64,000 nucleotides of DNA from Modicisalibacter coralii (lineage in GTDB: Bacteria > Pseudomonadota > Gammaproteobacteria > Pseudomonadales > Halomonadaceae): the NCBI RefSeq assembly GCF_004117855.1, contig NZ_QWBW01000008.1, forward strand, positions 1-64,000, written 5' to 3'. A program made the translations under genes and the position numbers. Of the stretch, positions 36,698 to 45,270 are shown one piece after another; position 1 is the stretch's first letter, and every line of letters begins with the position of its first letter. The notes under the pieces were generated by a model, which made no database searches, was not told where the DNA came from, and saw only the letters and a program-made list of their open reading frames with translations.

Positions 36698-38110
36698 TCA
36701 GCCGGCGATGCCGGGCGGCGTCAGGCGCGGCAGGCGACGCTCGAGCAGCCGTGCGGCATCCATGACCCGCATGTCGTCGAAACGCGCCCCGACCAGATGC
36801 AGGCCGACCGGCAGGCCGCCGTCGTCGAGCCCGCAGGGCAGCGATGCCGCTGGTTGCTGGGTGAGATTGAACGGGTAGCTGAACGGCGTCCAGTCCATCC
36901 ATTGCCGGTAGCGGCCGCCCTCGGGCACGTTGCGGCCGACGGCGAAGGGCGCGATCGGCAGCGTCGGGGTCACCAGCAGGTCGTAGTGGCGATGGAAGCC
37001 CGCCATCCGGGCGGTCAGCTCGGCGCGCTGCTCGCCGGCGCGCTGGTAGTCGCTCAGCGAGATCGTCGCGCCGCGCTCGGCGATGGCACGCAGGCCGGGG
37101 TCGAGGCGCTCACGCTGCGTTTCGTCCAGGCCGCTCACCAACCGGGCGGCGCCGGCGAACCACAGGGTGTTGAAGGTCGCCTGCGGATCGGCGAATCCAG
37201 GATCGACCGCCTCGACCTCGGCGCCCAGCTCGCGCAGCGCGGCGACGGCGCCATCCACCACTCGGGCGATGTCCGGCGCGACATCGACGTAGCCCAGGTT
37301 GCGGCTGTAGGCGATCCGCCAGCCCCGCAGGTCGTCCGGCGGTGAGCGGCGCCAGTCGAACGGGCAGGGCGGACCGGCGTAGCCGTCACGCGGATCGGGG
37401 CGGGCGATCGCCGTCATCATCAGTGCGGCGTCCTCGGCGCTGCGGGCCATTGGGCCGAGGTGCGAGAGTGTGGTCATGGCACTGGCCGGCCATTGCGGCA
37501 CCCAGCCGAAGGTTGGCTTGAGGCCGAAGGTGCCGGTAAAGGCGCAGGGGATGCGGATCGAGCCGCCGGCGTCGCTGCCCTGATGCAGTAGCCCCAGGTT
37601 GAGCGCCGCGGCGGCGCCGGCACCGCCCGACGAGCCGCCCGGCGTCAAGCGCGAATCCCAGGGATTGCGGGTGACGCCGTGCAGCGGGTTGTCGGTGACC
37701 CCCTTCCAGCCGAATTCGGGGGAGGTGGTCTTGCCGAGCAGCACGCTGCCGGCCTCGCGCAGCCGGGCGACGAGCGGGGCGTCGGTGTCCCATGGCCCGG
37801 CCGCCGAGGTGGTCGCCGAGCCCTTGCGGGTCGGCATGCCGCGAGTCAGGGTCAGGTCCTTGATGGTCACCGGGATGCCGTCGAGCGGGCCCAGCGTCGC
37901 GCCGCGCCGGTAGCGAGCCTCGGCGGCTCGGGCAGCATTCAGGGCGCCTTCAGCATCGACGTGACAGAAGGCGTTGATGGTGGGGTTGTGGTGCTCGATG
38001 CGTGCCAGGCAGTCACGCGCCAGCTCGACCGGCGAGATCTCGCCGGCGGCCAGCAGGGCGCCGGCATCGACGGCACTCAGGCCGGCCAGATCGGTGTCGG
38101 TGACGGCCAT
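36698..38110 (-). CDS. amidase (amidase signature family)
   Basis: Cytosolic amidase (470 aa) with the Ser-cisSer-Lys triad: Lys84 (GIPVTIKDLTLTRGM), Ser160 (LTPGGSSGGAGAA), and Ser184 (GSDAGGSIRIPCAFTGTFGLKP). These hydrolyse small carboxamides to acid and ammonia. It is the last gene of the operon with the M20 hydrolase (2 bp gap) and Liv-type ABC genes, so its substrate is probably the compound imported by that transporter or a breakdown product. GatA is excluded because no gatB/gatC neighbours are present and residues in the glutamine-binding loop differ. Confidence 0.92.
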   Translation of the reverse strand: MAVTDTDLAGLSAVDAGALLAAGEISPVELARDCLARIEHHNPTINAFCHVDAEGALNAARAAEARYRRGATLGPLDGIPVTIKDLTLTRGMPTRKGSATTSAAGPWDTDAPLVARLREAGSVLLGKTTSPEFGWKGVTDNPLHGVTRNPWDSRLTPGGSSGGAGAAAALNLGLLHQGSDAGGSIRIPCAFTGTFGLKPTFGWVPQWPASAMTTLSHLGPMARSAEDAALMMTAIARPDPRDGYAGPPCPFDWRRSPPDDLRGWRIAYSRNLGYVDVAPDIARVVDGAVAALRELGAEVEAVDPGFADPQATFNTLWFAGAARLVSGLDETQRERLDPGLRAIAERGATISLSDYQRAGEQRAELTARMAGFHRHYDLLVTPTLPIAPFAVGRNVPEGGRYRQWMDWTPFSYPFNLTQQPAASLPCGLDDGGLPVGLHLVGARFDDMRVMDAARLLERRLPRLTPPGIAG

Positions 38111-38112
38111 GA

Positions 38113-39384
38113 TCAGGCTCCTTCGCTCGGCCGGCCGGCCAGCTCGAGGGTGGCATGCAGCAGCACGTCGGCGCCGGCGCTCACGTCTTCGGGGCTGGCG
38201 TATTCGGCTTCGTTGTGGCTGATGCCCTTCTCACAGGGAATGAAGATCATCGCGGTCGGTGCCACGCCGGCGACGAGCACTGCGTCGTGTCCGGCCCCGC
38301 TGACGATGTCGCGATGGGCATGGCCACCCGACTGCGCCGCCCGGCGTACCGCGGCGATGCACTCGGGATGGAAGTGCTGCGGCGGGTTGTCCGCTGTCTG
38401 GGTGACGGTAACCTCTAGCCCGCTGTCGGCGGCGATCCGCTCGAGGGTTCGGCGGAACTCGTCGACCATGCCATCGAGCACGTCGGTGTCGCTGTGACGC
38501 AGGTCGACGCTGAGCGTGACTTCGCCGGGAATCACGTTGCGCGAGTTGGGCAGAATTTGGCAGGCACCCACGGTACCGCGGCCGTCGGGCTGGTGGGCCA
38601 TGGCGATCTCGTCGACGGCCTCGATGACGCGGGTGGCGCCGAGCAGCGCATTGCGGCGCAGGTGCATCGGCGTTGAACCGGAGTGGGCGGCCATGCCGGT
38701 CAGCGTGACGTCGAACCACTTGATGCCCAGCGCGCCGGTGACCACGCCGATGGTGTCGCCCTCGTCCTCGAGGATCGGCCCCTGCTCGATGTGCGCCTCG
38801 AGATAGCCGGCGAAGCGGGTCGGGCGATGGGCGTCGTCGCCGACGTAGCCGATCGCCTCGAGTGCCTCGCCGGCGGTGATGCCCTCGGCATCGCGCCGCG
38901 ACAGGGCATCGTCGAGCGTCAGCTGGCCGACGAAGACGCCGGAACCCATCATGCAGGGCGCGAATCGGCAACCCTCCTCATTGGTCCAGGACACCAGCTC
39001 CAGCGGCCGCTCGGTCTCGACGCCATGAGCGTTCAGCGTGCGGATCACCTCCAGCGCCGCCAGCACGCCGAAGCAGCCGTCGAACTTGCCGCCGGTGGGC
39101 TGGGTGTCGATATGGCTGCCGATCACCACCGGGTCGGCCGTGTCGTCGCGCCCGGGGCGTCGTGCGAAGAGGTTGCCGATGGCATCGAAGCGTACCGTCA
39201 GGCCTTCCGCCTCGCACCAGCGGGTCAGCAGTTCGCGACCCCGCCGGTCGAGATCGGTGAGTGCCTGGCGGTTGCAGCCCCCCTTGGGGGTGGCGCCGAT
39301 GGTGGCCAGCTCCATCAGGGTCTGCCACAGTCGCTCGCCGTCGATGGCCAGCCGGGTCGGGTGGGAAGAGGAAGTGGTAGTCAT
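38113..39384 (-). CDS. Zn-dependent M20 hydrolase (N-carbamoyl-amino-acid hydrolase/hydantoinase-carbamoylase family)
   Basis: M20-family amidohydrolase (423 aa) of the carbamoylase group (HyuC, AllC, beta-ureidopropionase). Metal ligands are His91 (VVIGSHIDTQPTGGKFDG), Asp102 and the Glu136-Glu137 pair (SWTNEEGCRF), then HIEQGPILE and, near the C-terminus, SGAGHDAVLVAGVAPTAMIF and GISHNEAEY. These enzymes cleave N-carbamoyl groups, releasing CO2 and NH3. A unique feature is the SH-rich N-terminus. It lies between livF and the amidase, 46 bp after livF. The exact substrate is not readable. Confidence 0.92.
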   Translation of the reverse strand: MTTTSSSHPTRLAIDGERLWQTLMELATIGATPKGGCNRQALTDLDRRGRELLTRWCEAEGLTVRFDAIGNLFARRPGRDDTADPVVIGSHIDTQPTGGKFDGCFGVLAALEVIRTLNAHGVETERPLELVSWTNEEGCRFAPCMMGSGVFVGQLTLDDALSRRDAEGITAGEALEAIGYVGDDAHRPTRFAGYLEAHIEQGPILEDEGDTIGVVTGALGIKWFDVTLTGMAAHSGSTPMHLRRNALLGATRVIEAVDEIAMAHQPDGRGTVGACQILPNSRNVIPGEVTLSVDLRHSDTDVLDGMVDEFRRTLERIAADSGLEVTVTQTADNPPQHFHPECIAAVRRAAQSGGHAHRDIVSGAGHDAVLVAGVAPTAMIFIPCEKGISHNEAEYASPEDVSAGADVLLHATLELAGRPSEGA

Positions 39385-39430
39385 GGTCTTGTCCTTGGTG
39401 GTGAAGGGGGGCGCCGCCGGTCGGCGCCGT

Positions 39431-40126
39431 TCAGGCACTCAGTGCCAGGAAGCGGTCGCGGATCGCGGGATCGTCGCGGAATGCCTGGGCGCTGCCGTGA
39501 TAGACCACACGTCCCTGTTCGAGCACGTAGTGGCGGTCGGCGAGCTGTTCGCAGACCCGCAGGTTCTGTTCGACCAGCAGCACCGGCAGCCCCTGGGCAC
39601 GGATGTCGTGGAGGATGCGCACGATCTCGTCGACGATCACCGGGGCGAGGCCCTCGGTGGGTTCGTCGAGCAGCAGGATGTGCGGGTCGTTGATCAATGC
39701 CCGGGCGATGGCGAGCATCTGCTGCTCGCCACCCGAGAGGGCGTTGCCCCCGTTGCGGCGACGTTCCTCGAGTCGCGGGAAGAGGCGATAGATGTCGGCG
39801 AGTTGCCAGCGACTGCTGCGCCGGGCGGCGATCTTGAGGTTTTCCTCGACGCTGAGCAGGCCGAAGATACCGCGATGTTCCGGTACCAGGGCGACTCCTT
39901 GTCGGGCGATGCGGAACGGCTCCTGGCCGTTGATGGCTCGCCCGTCGAAACGTACCGTTCCGCGCCTCGGCGGCACCAGGCCGACGATGCTCTTGAGGGT
40001 GGTGGTCTTGCCGGCGCCGTTGCGCCCCAGCAGGGTGACCAGCTCGCCGGCCTGGACGTGGAGCGAGACGCCCTCGAGCACATGGCTCTTGTCGTAGTAG
40101 CTGTGGATGTCGTCGACCTCGAGCAT
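39431..40126 (-). CDS. branched-chain amino-acid-type ABC transporter ATPase (LivF)
   Basis: Second ATP-binding subunit (231 aa) of a hydrophobic amino-acid/amide ABC importer. Walker A GRNGAGKT (34-41), signature LSGGEQQM (130-137), Walker B LLLDEPTEGLAP (151-162), and LLVEQN for the switch region; the Glu in place of His in the last motif is usual for LivF. The start codon overlaps the stop of livG by one base (TGATG). It works with LivG, LivH, LivM and the periplasmic binding protein encoded upstream. Confidence 0.94.
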   Translation of the reverse strand: MLEVDDIHSYYDKSHVLEGVSLHVQAGELVTLLGRNGAGKTTTLKSIVGLVPPRRGTVRFDGRAINGQEPFRIARQGVALVPEHRGIFGLLSVEENLKIAARRSSRWQLADIYRLFPRLEERRRNGGNALSGGEQQMLAIARALINDPHILLLDEPTEGLAPVIVDEIVRILHDIRAQGLPVLLVEQNLRVCEQLADRHYVLEQGRVVYHGSAQAFRDDPAIRDRFLALSA

Positions 40127-40878
40127 CAGGCGGCCTCCCCCAGATAGGCGGTGCGCACCCGCTCGTCCTCGCGCACCGATTGCGGCGGCCCCTCGATCAG
40201 GATTTGGCCGCGGTTCATGACGGTGATGGTGTCGCTGATCGACATGACGATGCTCATGTTGTGCTCGATCAACAGCACGGTGTGATTGCGCCCCAGCTCG
40301 CCGATCAGGCGCGTCATGGTGGGAATGTCGTCGACGCCCATGCCCGAGGTCGGCTCGTCGAGCAGCAGCAGGCGTGGCCGCGCGCACATCGCCATGCCCA
40401 CCTCGAGGATGCGTTGCTGGCCATGCGACAGGGTGCCGGCCGGCAGTTCGGCGCGTTCGGTGAGCGCCAGGCGCTCGAGCATCTCGTCGGCGGTGGCGGC
40501 ATGACGGCGGTGGGTGTCCAGGCGCTGCCAGAAGTTGAGGGCCCGCCAGCCGGCCGTGCCCTGGGCGGCCAGGCGCAGGTTCTCGCGAACGCTCAGGTTC
40601 TGGAACAGGCTGGTGATCTGGAACGAGCGCGCCATGCCCAGTGCCACCCGGCCATGGGCGGGGCGGCGGGTGATGTCGCGACCGTCGAACAGGATGCGCC
40701 CGCTGCTGGCGCGGCGCTCGCCGGTCAGGCAGTGGAACAGGCTGGTCTTGCCGGCGCCGTTGGGGCCGATGACGGTGTGGATGGTTCCGGGGCGGATACG
40801 TAGCCCGACCCCGTCGACGGCGCGGAAGGCCCCATAGGCCAGCGACAGGTCGCGGGTTTCCAGCAATGGCGTGGTCAT
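40126..40878 (-). CDS. branched-chain amino-acid-type ABC transporter ATPase (LivG)
   Basis: First ATPase subunit (250 aa). Walker A GPNGAGKT (38-45), Q-loop area MARSFQITSLFQNLSV, signature LSHGQQRILEVGMAM, Walker B LLLLDEPTSGMG, and the switch His in VLLIEHN. The LSHGQ signature (His for Gly) and SGMG are characteristic of UrtD/LivG-like transporters for urea and amides. Translationally coupled with LivM (ATGA overlap) and LivF. Confidence 0.93.
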   Translation of the reverse strand: MTTPLLETRDLSLAYGAFRAVDGVGLRIRPGTIHTVIGPNGAGKTSLFHCLTGERRASSGRILFDGRDITRRPAHGRVALGMARSFQITSLFQNLSVRENLRLAAQGTAGWRALNFWQRLDTHRRHAATADEMLERLALTERAELPAGTLSHGQQRILEVGMAMCARPRLLLLDEPTSGMGVDDIPTMTRLIGELGRNHTVLLIEHNMSIVMSISDTITVMNRGQILIEGPPQSVREDERVRTAYLGEAA

Positions 40879-41906
40879 GCGTCCTCCTGCGTTTTGCGTG
40901 AGGCGCCGGCGCGCCGGCGCCCCAGTGCTTCGAGGCCGCCCCACAGGCCGCCGCGCATGAACATCACCACCGCGATCAATGCCACACCGAGCAGCAGCAT
41001 CCAGCGCGGCCAGAGGGCGGAGAGCAGGTCACCCAGAATCACGATGGTGCCGGCGCCGAGCAGCGAGCCGAACAGTGACCCGGTGCCGCCGATGATGGTC
41101 ATGATCAGGATCTGCTCGGACATCGGCAGCTCGATGTTCGACAGCGGCACGAAGTTGAGCAGCATGGCGTAGAGTGCCCCGGCGAGCCCGGTGACGGCGC
41201 CCGACAGCGTGAAGGCGAGGATCTTGAAGTGGCGGGTGTCGTAGCCCACGGCGGCGGCGCGAGCCTCGTTCTCGCGGATGGCCAGCAGGGTACTGCCGAA
41301 TGCCGAGTCGATGACCCGCCGGGCGCCCAGGTAGATGAGGACGAACAGCACCGCCACCAGGCTGTAGAAGGCCAGCGGCGTCTCGAGGTCGAACAGCGTG
41401 AAGCCACCGAGGGCCACGGGCGGCCGCGGTACGTCGAGCAGGCCGTTGTCGCCCCCCGTCCAGTCGCTCAGGGTATAGGCGATGAAATAGGCCATCTGGG
41501 TCAGGGCCAGGGTCAGCATGACGAAGTAGATCCCCTTGCGGCGAATCGCCAGGGCGCCGACCAGCAGGGCCAGAAGCCCCCCGGCGGCGACCGCCAGCAG
41601 CAGCGCCGTGAACAATCCGACCTGCCAGTGGATCATGGCCAGGGCCGCCACGTAGGCGCCGCTGCCGAAGAAGATCGCCTGGCCGAAGGAAAGCAGGCCG
41701 GTGTAACCGAGCAGCAGGTTGCAGCCCAGCACGGCCATGGCGAAGATCAGGATCTCGCAGGCCAGCGTGGCCGAAGGCACCACCAGCGGTAGCGCGACGA
41801 CCACCGCGAACATGGCCAGGGTCGTCGCGGCCGGCCGCCGCCGGGTGATCGCGTTGCCGGTGCGGCGGTTGTCGCCGCGCGCCGGTGCAGTGAGCTTGGG
41901 GGTCAT
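40875..41906 (-). CDS. branched-chain amino-acid-type ABC permease (LivM)
   Basis: Inner-membrane permease (343 aa) with 8-10 hydrophobic segments and the cytoplasmic coupling motif RENEARAAAVGYDTRHFKILAFTLSGAVTGLAGALYA. IGGTGSLFGSLLGAGTIVILGDLLS is the second family motif. The N-terminal 30 residues are a basic, Thr/Arg-rich extension (ARGDNRRTGNAITRRRPAATT) that faces the cytosol. Stop overlaps the LivG start. Confidence 0.93.
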   Translation of the reverse strand: MTPKLTAPARGDNRRTGNAITRRRPAATTLAMFAVVVALPLVVPSATLACEILIFAMAVLGCNLLLGYTGLLSFGQAIFFGSGAYVAALAMIHWQVGLFTALLLAVAAGGLLALLVGALAIRRKGIYFVMLTLALTQMAYFIAYTLSDWTGGDNGLLDVPRPPVALGGFTLFDLETPLAFYSLVAVLFVLIYLGARRVIDSAFGSTLLAIRENEARAAAVGYDTRHFKILAFTLSGAVTGLAGALYAMLLNFVPLSNIELPMSEQILIMTIIGGTGSLFGSLLGAGTIVILGDLLSALWPRWMLLLGVALIAVVMFMRGGLWGGLEALGRRRAGASRKTQEDA

Positions 41907-41907
41907 C

Positions 41908-42768
41908 TCAGGCCCTCCCGAACAGGCCGTAGGGCCGCAGCAGGATTACCACGGCCATTGCGGCATAAATCATCAGACTCGATCCCTGCGGCCACAGGCT
42001 GGCCATCAGGCTCTGCACCACGCCCACCATCAGGCCGGCGGCCAGTGCGCCGCCGAACGAACCCATGCCGCCGATCACTACCACCACGAACGCCACGCCG
42101 AGGATCTCCGGGCCAAGAAAGGGGTTGGCACCGCGCAGCGGCGCGGAGAGCACGCCGGCCAGTCCGGCCAGCGCCACGCCCAGCGCGAAGGTGATCGAGA
42201 ACAGGCGGAAGATATTGGTGCCGAGCAGCGACACCGTCTCGGTGGATTCGCTCCCGGCGCGTACCAGGGCGCCGAAGCGCGTGCGCTCCAGCAGCAGCCA
42301 GAGGGCCACGGCAACCAGGGCGGCGAAGCCGATCAGGAACAGCCGGTACTGCGGGTAGGCGAAGTCGCCCAGCCGCACGATGCCGCGCAGCAGATCCGGC
42401 GTCGGCACGCTCTTGCCCACCGGCCCCCAGAGCATGATCGACGCTTCCTGAATGATCAGCGCGATGCCCAGGGTGACCAGAATCTGAAAGGTGTGCGGCA
42501 GATGGTAGATGCGGCGAATCAGGCTGCGCTCCAGCAACCAGGCCAGCAGCCCCACCACCAGCGGCGCTACCAGCAGCGACAGCCAGAAGTTGCCGGTCAG
42601 GGTGACCGTGGTGTAGCAGAGATACGAGCCGAGCAGGAAGAAGGCGCCGTGCGCGAAATTGACGAAGTTGAGCAGGCCGAAGATCAGGGTCAGGCCGACC
42701 GAGATCAGGAAGTAGATCATCCCCAGTCCCAGCCCGTTCAGGGTCTGGAAGAGATAGACATTGAGCAT
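41908..42768 (-). CDS. branched-chain amino-acid-type ABC permease (LivH)
   Basis: Inner-membrane permease (286 aa) paired with LivM. It has LIFGLLNFVNFAHGAFFLLGSYL near the N-terminus, and the coupling helix RFGALVRAGSESTETVSLLGTNIFRLFSITFALGVALAGLAGVL. VIGGMGSFGGALAAGLMVGVVQSLMA completes the signature. The ATG at 42768 with GAGGTG upstream gives the usual short N-terminus MLNVYLFQTLNGL; an ATG 72 bp earlier is possible but lacks support. It lies 75 bp after the binding-protein gene and 1 bp before LivM. Confidence 0.93.
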   Translation of the reverse strand: MLNVYLFQTLNGLGLGMIYFLISVGLTLIFGLLNFVNFAHGAFFLLGSYLCYTTVTLTGNFWLSLLVAPLVVGLLAWLLERSLIRRIYHLPHTFQILVTLGIALIIQEASIMLWGPVGKSVPTPDLLRGIVRLGDFAYPQYRLFLIGFAALVAVALWLLLERTRFGALVRAGSESTETVSLLGTNIFRLFSITFALGVALAGLAGVLSAPLRGANPFLGPEILGVAFVVVVIGGMGSFGGALAAGLMVGVVQSLMASLWPQGSSLMIYAAMAVVILLRPYGLFGRA

Positions 42769-42843
42769 GGTGGCACCTCGCCGGGAGCGGAAGTGGTTGA
42801 CGCCAGGCCACGGGGGCGACATGCGTCGCCCCCGTGGCAACGA

Positions 42844-44049
42844 TCACATCTGGCAGCCGCTCTTCTCCGGCGGCAGGAATGATCGGCCGGAACTGACGAC
42901 GTCGGCGTAATCGCTGTCGTCGGTCATCTCGTCGGCACCCTTACCCTCGAGCAGGTAGTAGTCCTTGAGCACCTGGTGGTCGGTGGCGCGAATCGTCTCC
43001 TCGCCGGTCGGGCCCTGGTAGGTGCGCCCCTCGAGGGCGTGGATCAGTGTCTCGCCCTGCGTCGCGCCGCTGTCGGCCACCGCCTGCAGCAGGGTCTTGG
43101 TCATGGTGTAGTCGGCGGCCAGCGGGTAGTTGGGGGTAATGCCGTAGGCTTCCTCGACCTTCTTCACCAGCTCACGGTTGGCGGGGGTGTCGGCCTCATG
43201 CCAGTATTGGGCGCCGAAATAGATACCGTCGATGTTGTCGTTGCCCAGCTCCTGCAGCTGCTCCAGGCCGGACGACCAGACCATGATGATATCCATCTGC
43301 TGGTTGAGCCCGAAGTTGATCGCCTGGCGCAGGGCATTCGAGGATTGCGAGCCGAAGTTGAGCAGCACCAGTACGTCGGGATTGGCGGCCATGGCATTGG
43401 TCAGATAGCCGGAAAACTCCTGCTCCTGCAGCGAATGGTAGCTGTTGCCGACGTGCTCGACGCCCTTGTCCGCGAAGACCTGCTTGGCATTGCGCAGCAG
43501 CGCCTCGCCGAACACGTACTGTGGGGTGATGGTATAGAAGCGCTTGGCGTCGGGGTGACTGTCGATGTAGGGCACCAGCGTCTGCTGGATCGCCCCGTAG
43601 GTGGGCACCGACCAGCGGAAGGTGGCCGGGTTGCACTCGCTGCCGGTGATCTCGTCGGCGCCGGCCGGCGTCATGAAGACGCCGCCGGCCTCGTTGACTT
43701 CCTTGCCTACCGCCAGCGCGGTCGAGGACAGCGTCGCGCCATTGAAGAGGCGTGCACCGTCCTGCTCGATCGCTTCCTGGACCTTGCGCACGGCACGCCC
43801 GGCGTTGCCCTCGGTGTCGATGGAGACATAGTCGATCTGACGGCCCAGCTTGGCGGACATCTCGTCGATCGCCAGCTTGGAGCCCATCTCGGCATATTTG
43901 CCGTAGCTGGCATTGCCGCCGGACAGGGATTTGACGCCGTAGACGGTGATCGGCGTCTCGTCCTGGGCCTGGGTCGGGCCGGCCGCCAGGCCGAGACCGA
44001 GGGTGGCGGCCAGCAGGGTGGTGGAAAGCAGAGTGTCGCGTCGCATCAT
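42844..44049 (-). CDS. periplasmic amide/amino-acid binding protein (Peripla_BP_6)
   Basis: Substrate-binding protein (401 aa) of a Liv-type ABC importer. Signal peptide MMRRDTLLSTTLLAATLGLGLAAGPTQAQ, cleaved after AQA at about residue 28. Then ITVYGVKSLSGGNASYGKYAEMGSKLAIDEM, LFNGATLSSTALAVGKEVNEAGGVFMTPAGADEITG and NPDVLVLLNFGSQSSNALRQAINFGL, the alternating fold of type I binding proteins. A C-terminal SGCQM carries a Cys matched by ITGSEC. The specific ligand is unknown; with a carbamoylase and an amidase in the operon, an amide, ureide or hydantoin-derived compound is likely. Confidence 0.9.
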   Translation of the reverse strand: MMRRDTLLSTTLLAATLGLGLAAGPTQAQDETPITVYGVKSLSGGNASYGKYAEMGSKLAIDEMSAKLGRQIDYVSIDTEGNAGRAVRKVQEAIEQDGARLFNGATLSSTALAVGKEVNEAGGVFMTPAGADEITGSECNPATFRWSVPTYGAIQQTLVPYIDSHPDAKRFYTITPQYVFGEALLRNAKQVFADKGVEHVGNSYHSLQEQEFSGYLTNAMAANPDVLVLLNFGSQSSNALRQAINFGLNQQMDIIMVWSSGLEQLQELGNDNIDGIYFGAQYWHEADTPANRELVKKVEEAYGITPNYPLAADYTMTKTLLQAVADSGATQGETLIHALEGRTYQGPTGEETIRATDHQVLKDYYLLEGKGADEMTDDSDYADVVSSGRSFLPPEKSGCQM

Positions 44050-44103
44050 GAACCTCGCGGTGATTGTCGTTGTCGTTGCAGTGATGGACCGGGGCGTCGG
44101 ATC

Positions 44104-44880
44104 CTAGCCCGGAATCAGCAGCCCCTGGCGGGGGTTGACCAGGAACTGGTCGGCGACCTGGCCTTCGAGGGCCGTCATGTGGTGTTCGGCATCGCACATG
44201 TGGTCGTGCATCAACTCGCGTACCCGCAGGACGTCCCGCTCGCGCAGGGCCGCGACCAGCTCGACGTGATAGTCGATGTTGGCCTGGTCGAACTGCTTGC
44301 GCTCCGGCTTGTAGGCCTTCTTCAGCACCACCAGGTCGCGCAGCAGGTCGTTGAGGAAACCGCACAGGAAGCGCAGCAGTGGATTGGGGCAGGCGCGCGC
44401 CAGGATGTTGTGGAACTCGAGTTCCAGCATGCGATGGTGGCGGTGGCCTTCATCGCCGTCGTGAGGCTCCCGGCAGCGCTCGATGTTGGCCTCGAGTGCG
44501 GCGAAGTCCTGCGTGGTCAGCTGGCCGATGACAGAGACGGCCATCTCGACCTCGGCCAGGCGTCGCAACTGGTAGACCTGGCTGCCATCGAGGTGCTGGA
44601 AATGCAGGAAGTTGCGCAGGGCGCGGCTGGCGGGGTCGGTGGTGGGGGCCTTGATGAAGGCGCCCCCGCCCGGGCCGGTCTTCAGCGTGACCAGACCCTC
44701 CACCTCGAGCACCTTGAGGGTCTCGCGAATGGTGGCCTTGGCGCAGCCGTAGTGGGTCATCAGCGCCTTCTCGTTGGGCAGCCTGTCGCCCGGCTGCAAC
44801 TGGGCGGTGACGATCTCGCGCTTGATGTCTTCGCCGATGATGTCGGCCAGCTTGCGGCGGCGCGTCGGTTCCGCGGTCAT
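44104..44880 (-). CDS. GntR family transcriptional regulator, FadR/FCD type
   Basis: Regulator (258 aa) with a GntR winged helix (about residues 15-75: LADIIGEDIKREIVTAQLQPGDRLPNEKALMTHYGCAKATIRETLKVLEVEGLVTLK) and a large FCD domain (about 95-240), where DGDEGHRHHRMLELEFHNILARAC and ANIDYHVELVAALRERD supply His/Asp residues typical of metal-assisted acid binding. It is the first gene of the catabolic operon, 54 bp before the binding-protein gene. The inducer is probably the substrate or a degradation product. A perfect palindrome lies just upstream of its start. Confidence 0.9.
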   Translation of the reverse strand: MTAEPTRRRKLADIIGEDIKREIVTAQLQPGDRLPNEKALMTHYGCAKATIRETLKVLEVEGLVTLKTGPGGGAFIKAPTTDPASRALRNFLHFQHLDGSQVYQLRRLAEVEMAVSVIGQLTTQDFAALEANIERCREPHDGDEGHRHHRMLELEFHNILARACPNPLLRFLCGFLNDLLRDLVVLKKAYKPERKQFDQANIDYHVELVAALRERDVLRVRELMHDHMCDAEHHMTALEGQVADQFLVNPRQGLLIPG

Positions 44881-44906
44881 GGAGTGCCTGTCTTTGTATT
44901 TATGCG

Positions 44907-44922
44907 AATAAATATATTTATT
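44907..44922. promoter_or_regulatory. perfect 16-bp palindrome AATAAATATATTTATT before the GntR gene
   Basis: The palindrome ends 26 bp upstream of the GntR start codon, in an otherwise GC-rich surrounding. It may serve as the operator for the GntR protein and overlap the promoter -10. Binding is unproven. Confidence 0.45.
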
Positions 44923-45270
44923 GGATCAAAAAGGCCGACGCGTCAACCCGCCGCCTCGGTGGATGCCGAGGGTGATCGGCCATGTCGCGCACAAGGTTGG
45001 TGCCGGGAACGGCGTCGATACCGCGCCGTCCGTCACCAGTGCCTTGTTCGGCAACGGGAAGTTTTCCAGAAAGGGGGTGCCGGGTTGCGGTGCGCCGTTG
45101 GCGGGGGTGCACCAGGGCGTCGCGCAAGGGGCTGTTTGATAGTTTCAATATGTCAGGACCTTATTATCGATGAATGTTTTTATGGGTAGGAGCGGCGTGG
45201 GGTGGCGCTGCGTCGCAACGGGCCATGCTTTACCATGGGCGGCCGTTCGCCACCCCGCACGACGCCTGCC
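44923..45270. other. 348-bp gap, no convincing gene
   Basis: The gap separates the divergent GntR and RadD-like genes. Short frames on both strands (minus 44918-45148, 76 codons; plus 44982-45173, 63 codons) show no recognisable domain, lack ribosome sites and have unusual amino-acid content. The stretch 45140-45190 is AT-rich (TTTCAATATGTC, CCTTATTATCGATG) and could hold the radD promoter. Nothing else is seen. Confidence 0.5.

Noticed and set aside
38113-39384. AllC (allantoate amidohydrolase) by name
   Set aside because: The motif set fits the whole carbamoylase group; no allantoinase or ureidoglycolate gene is present to support the specific name.
44918-45148. Minus-strand 76-codon frame in the gntR/radD gap
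   Set aside because: No domain, no ribosome site, Arg/Pro/His-rich; looks like chance.
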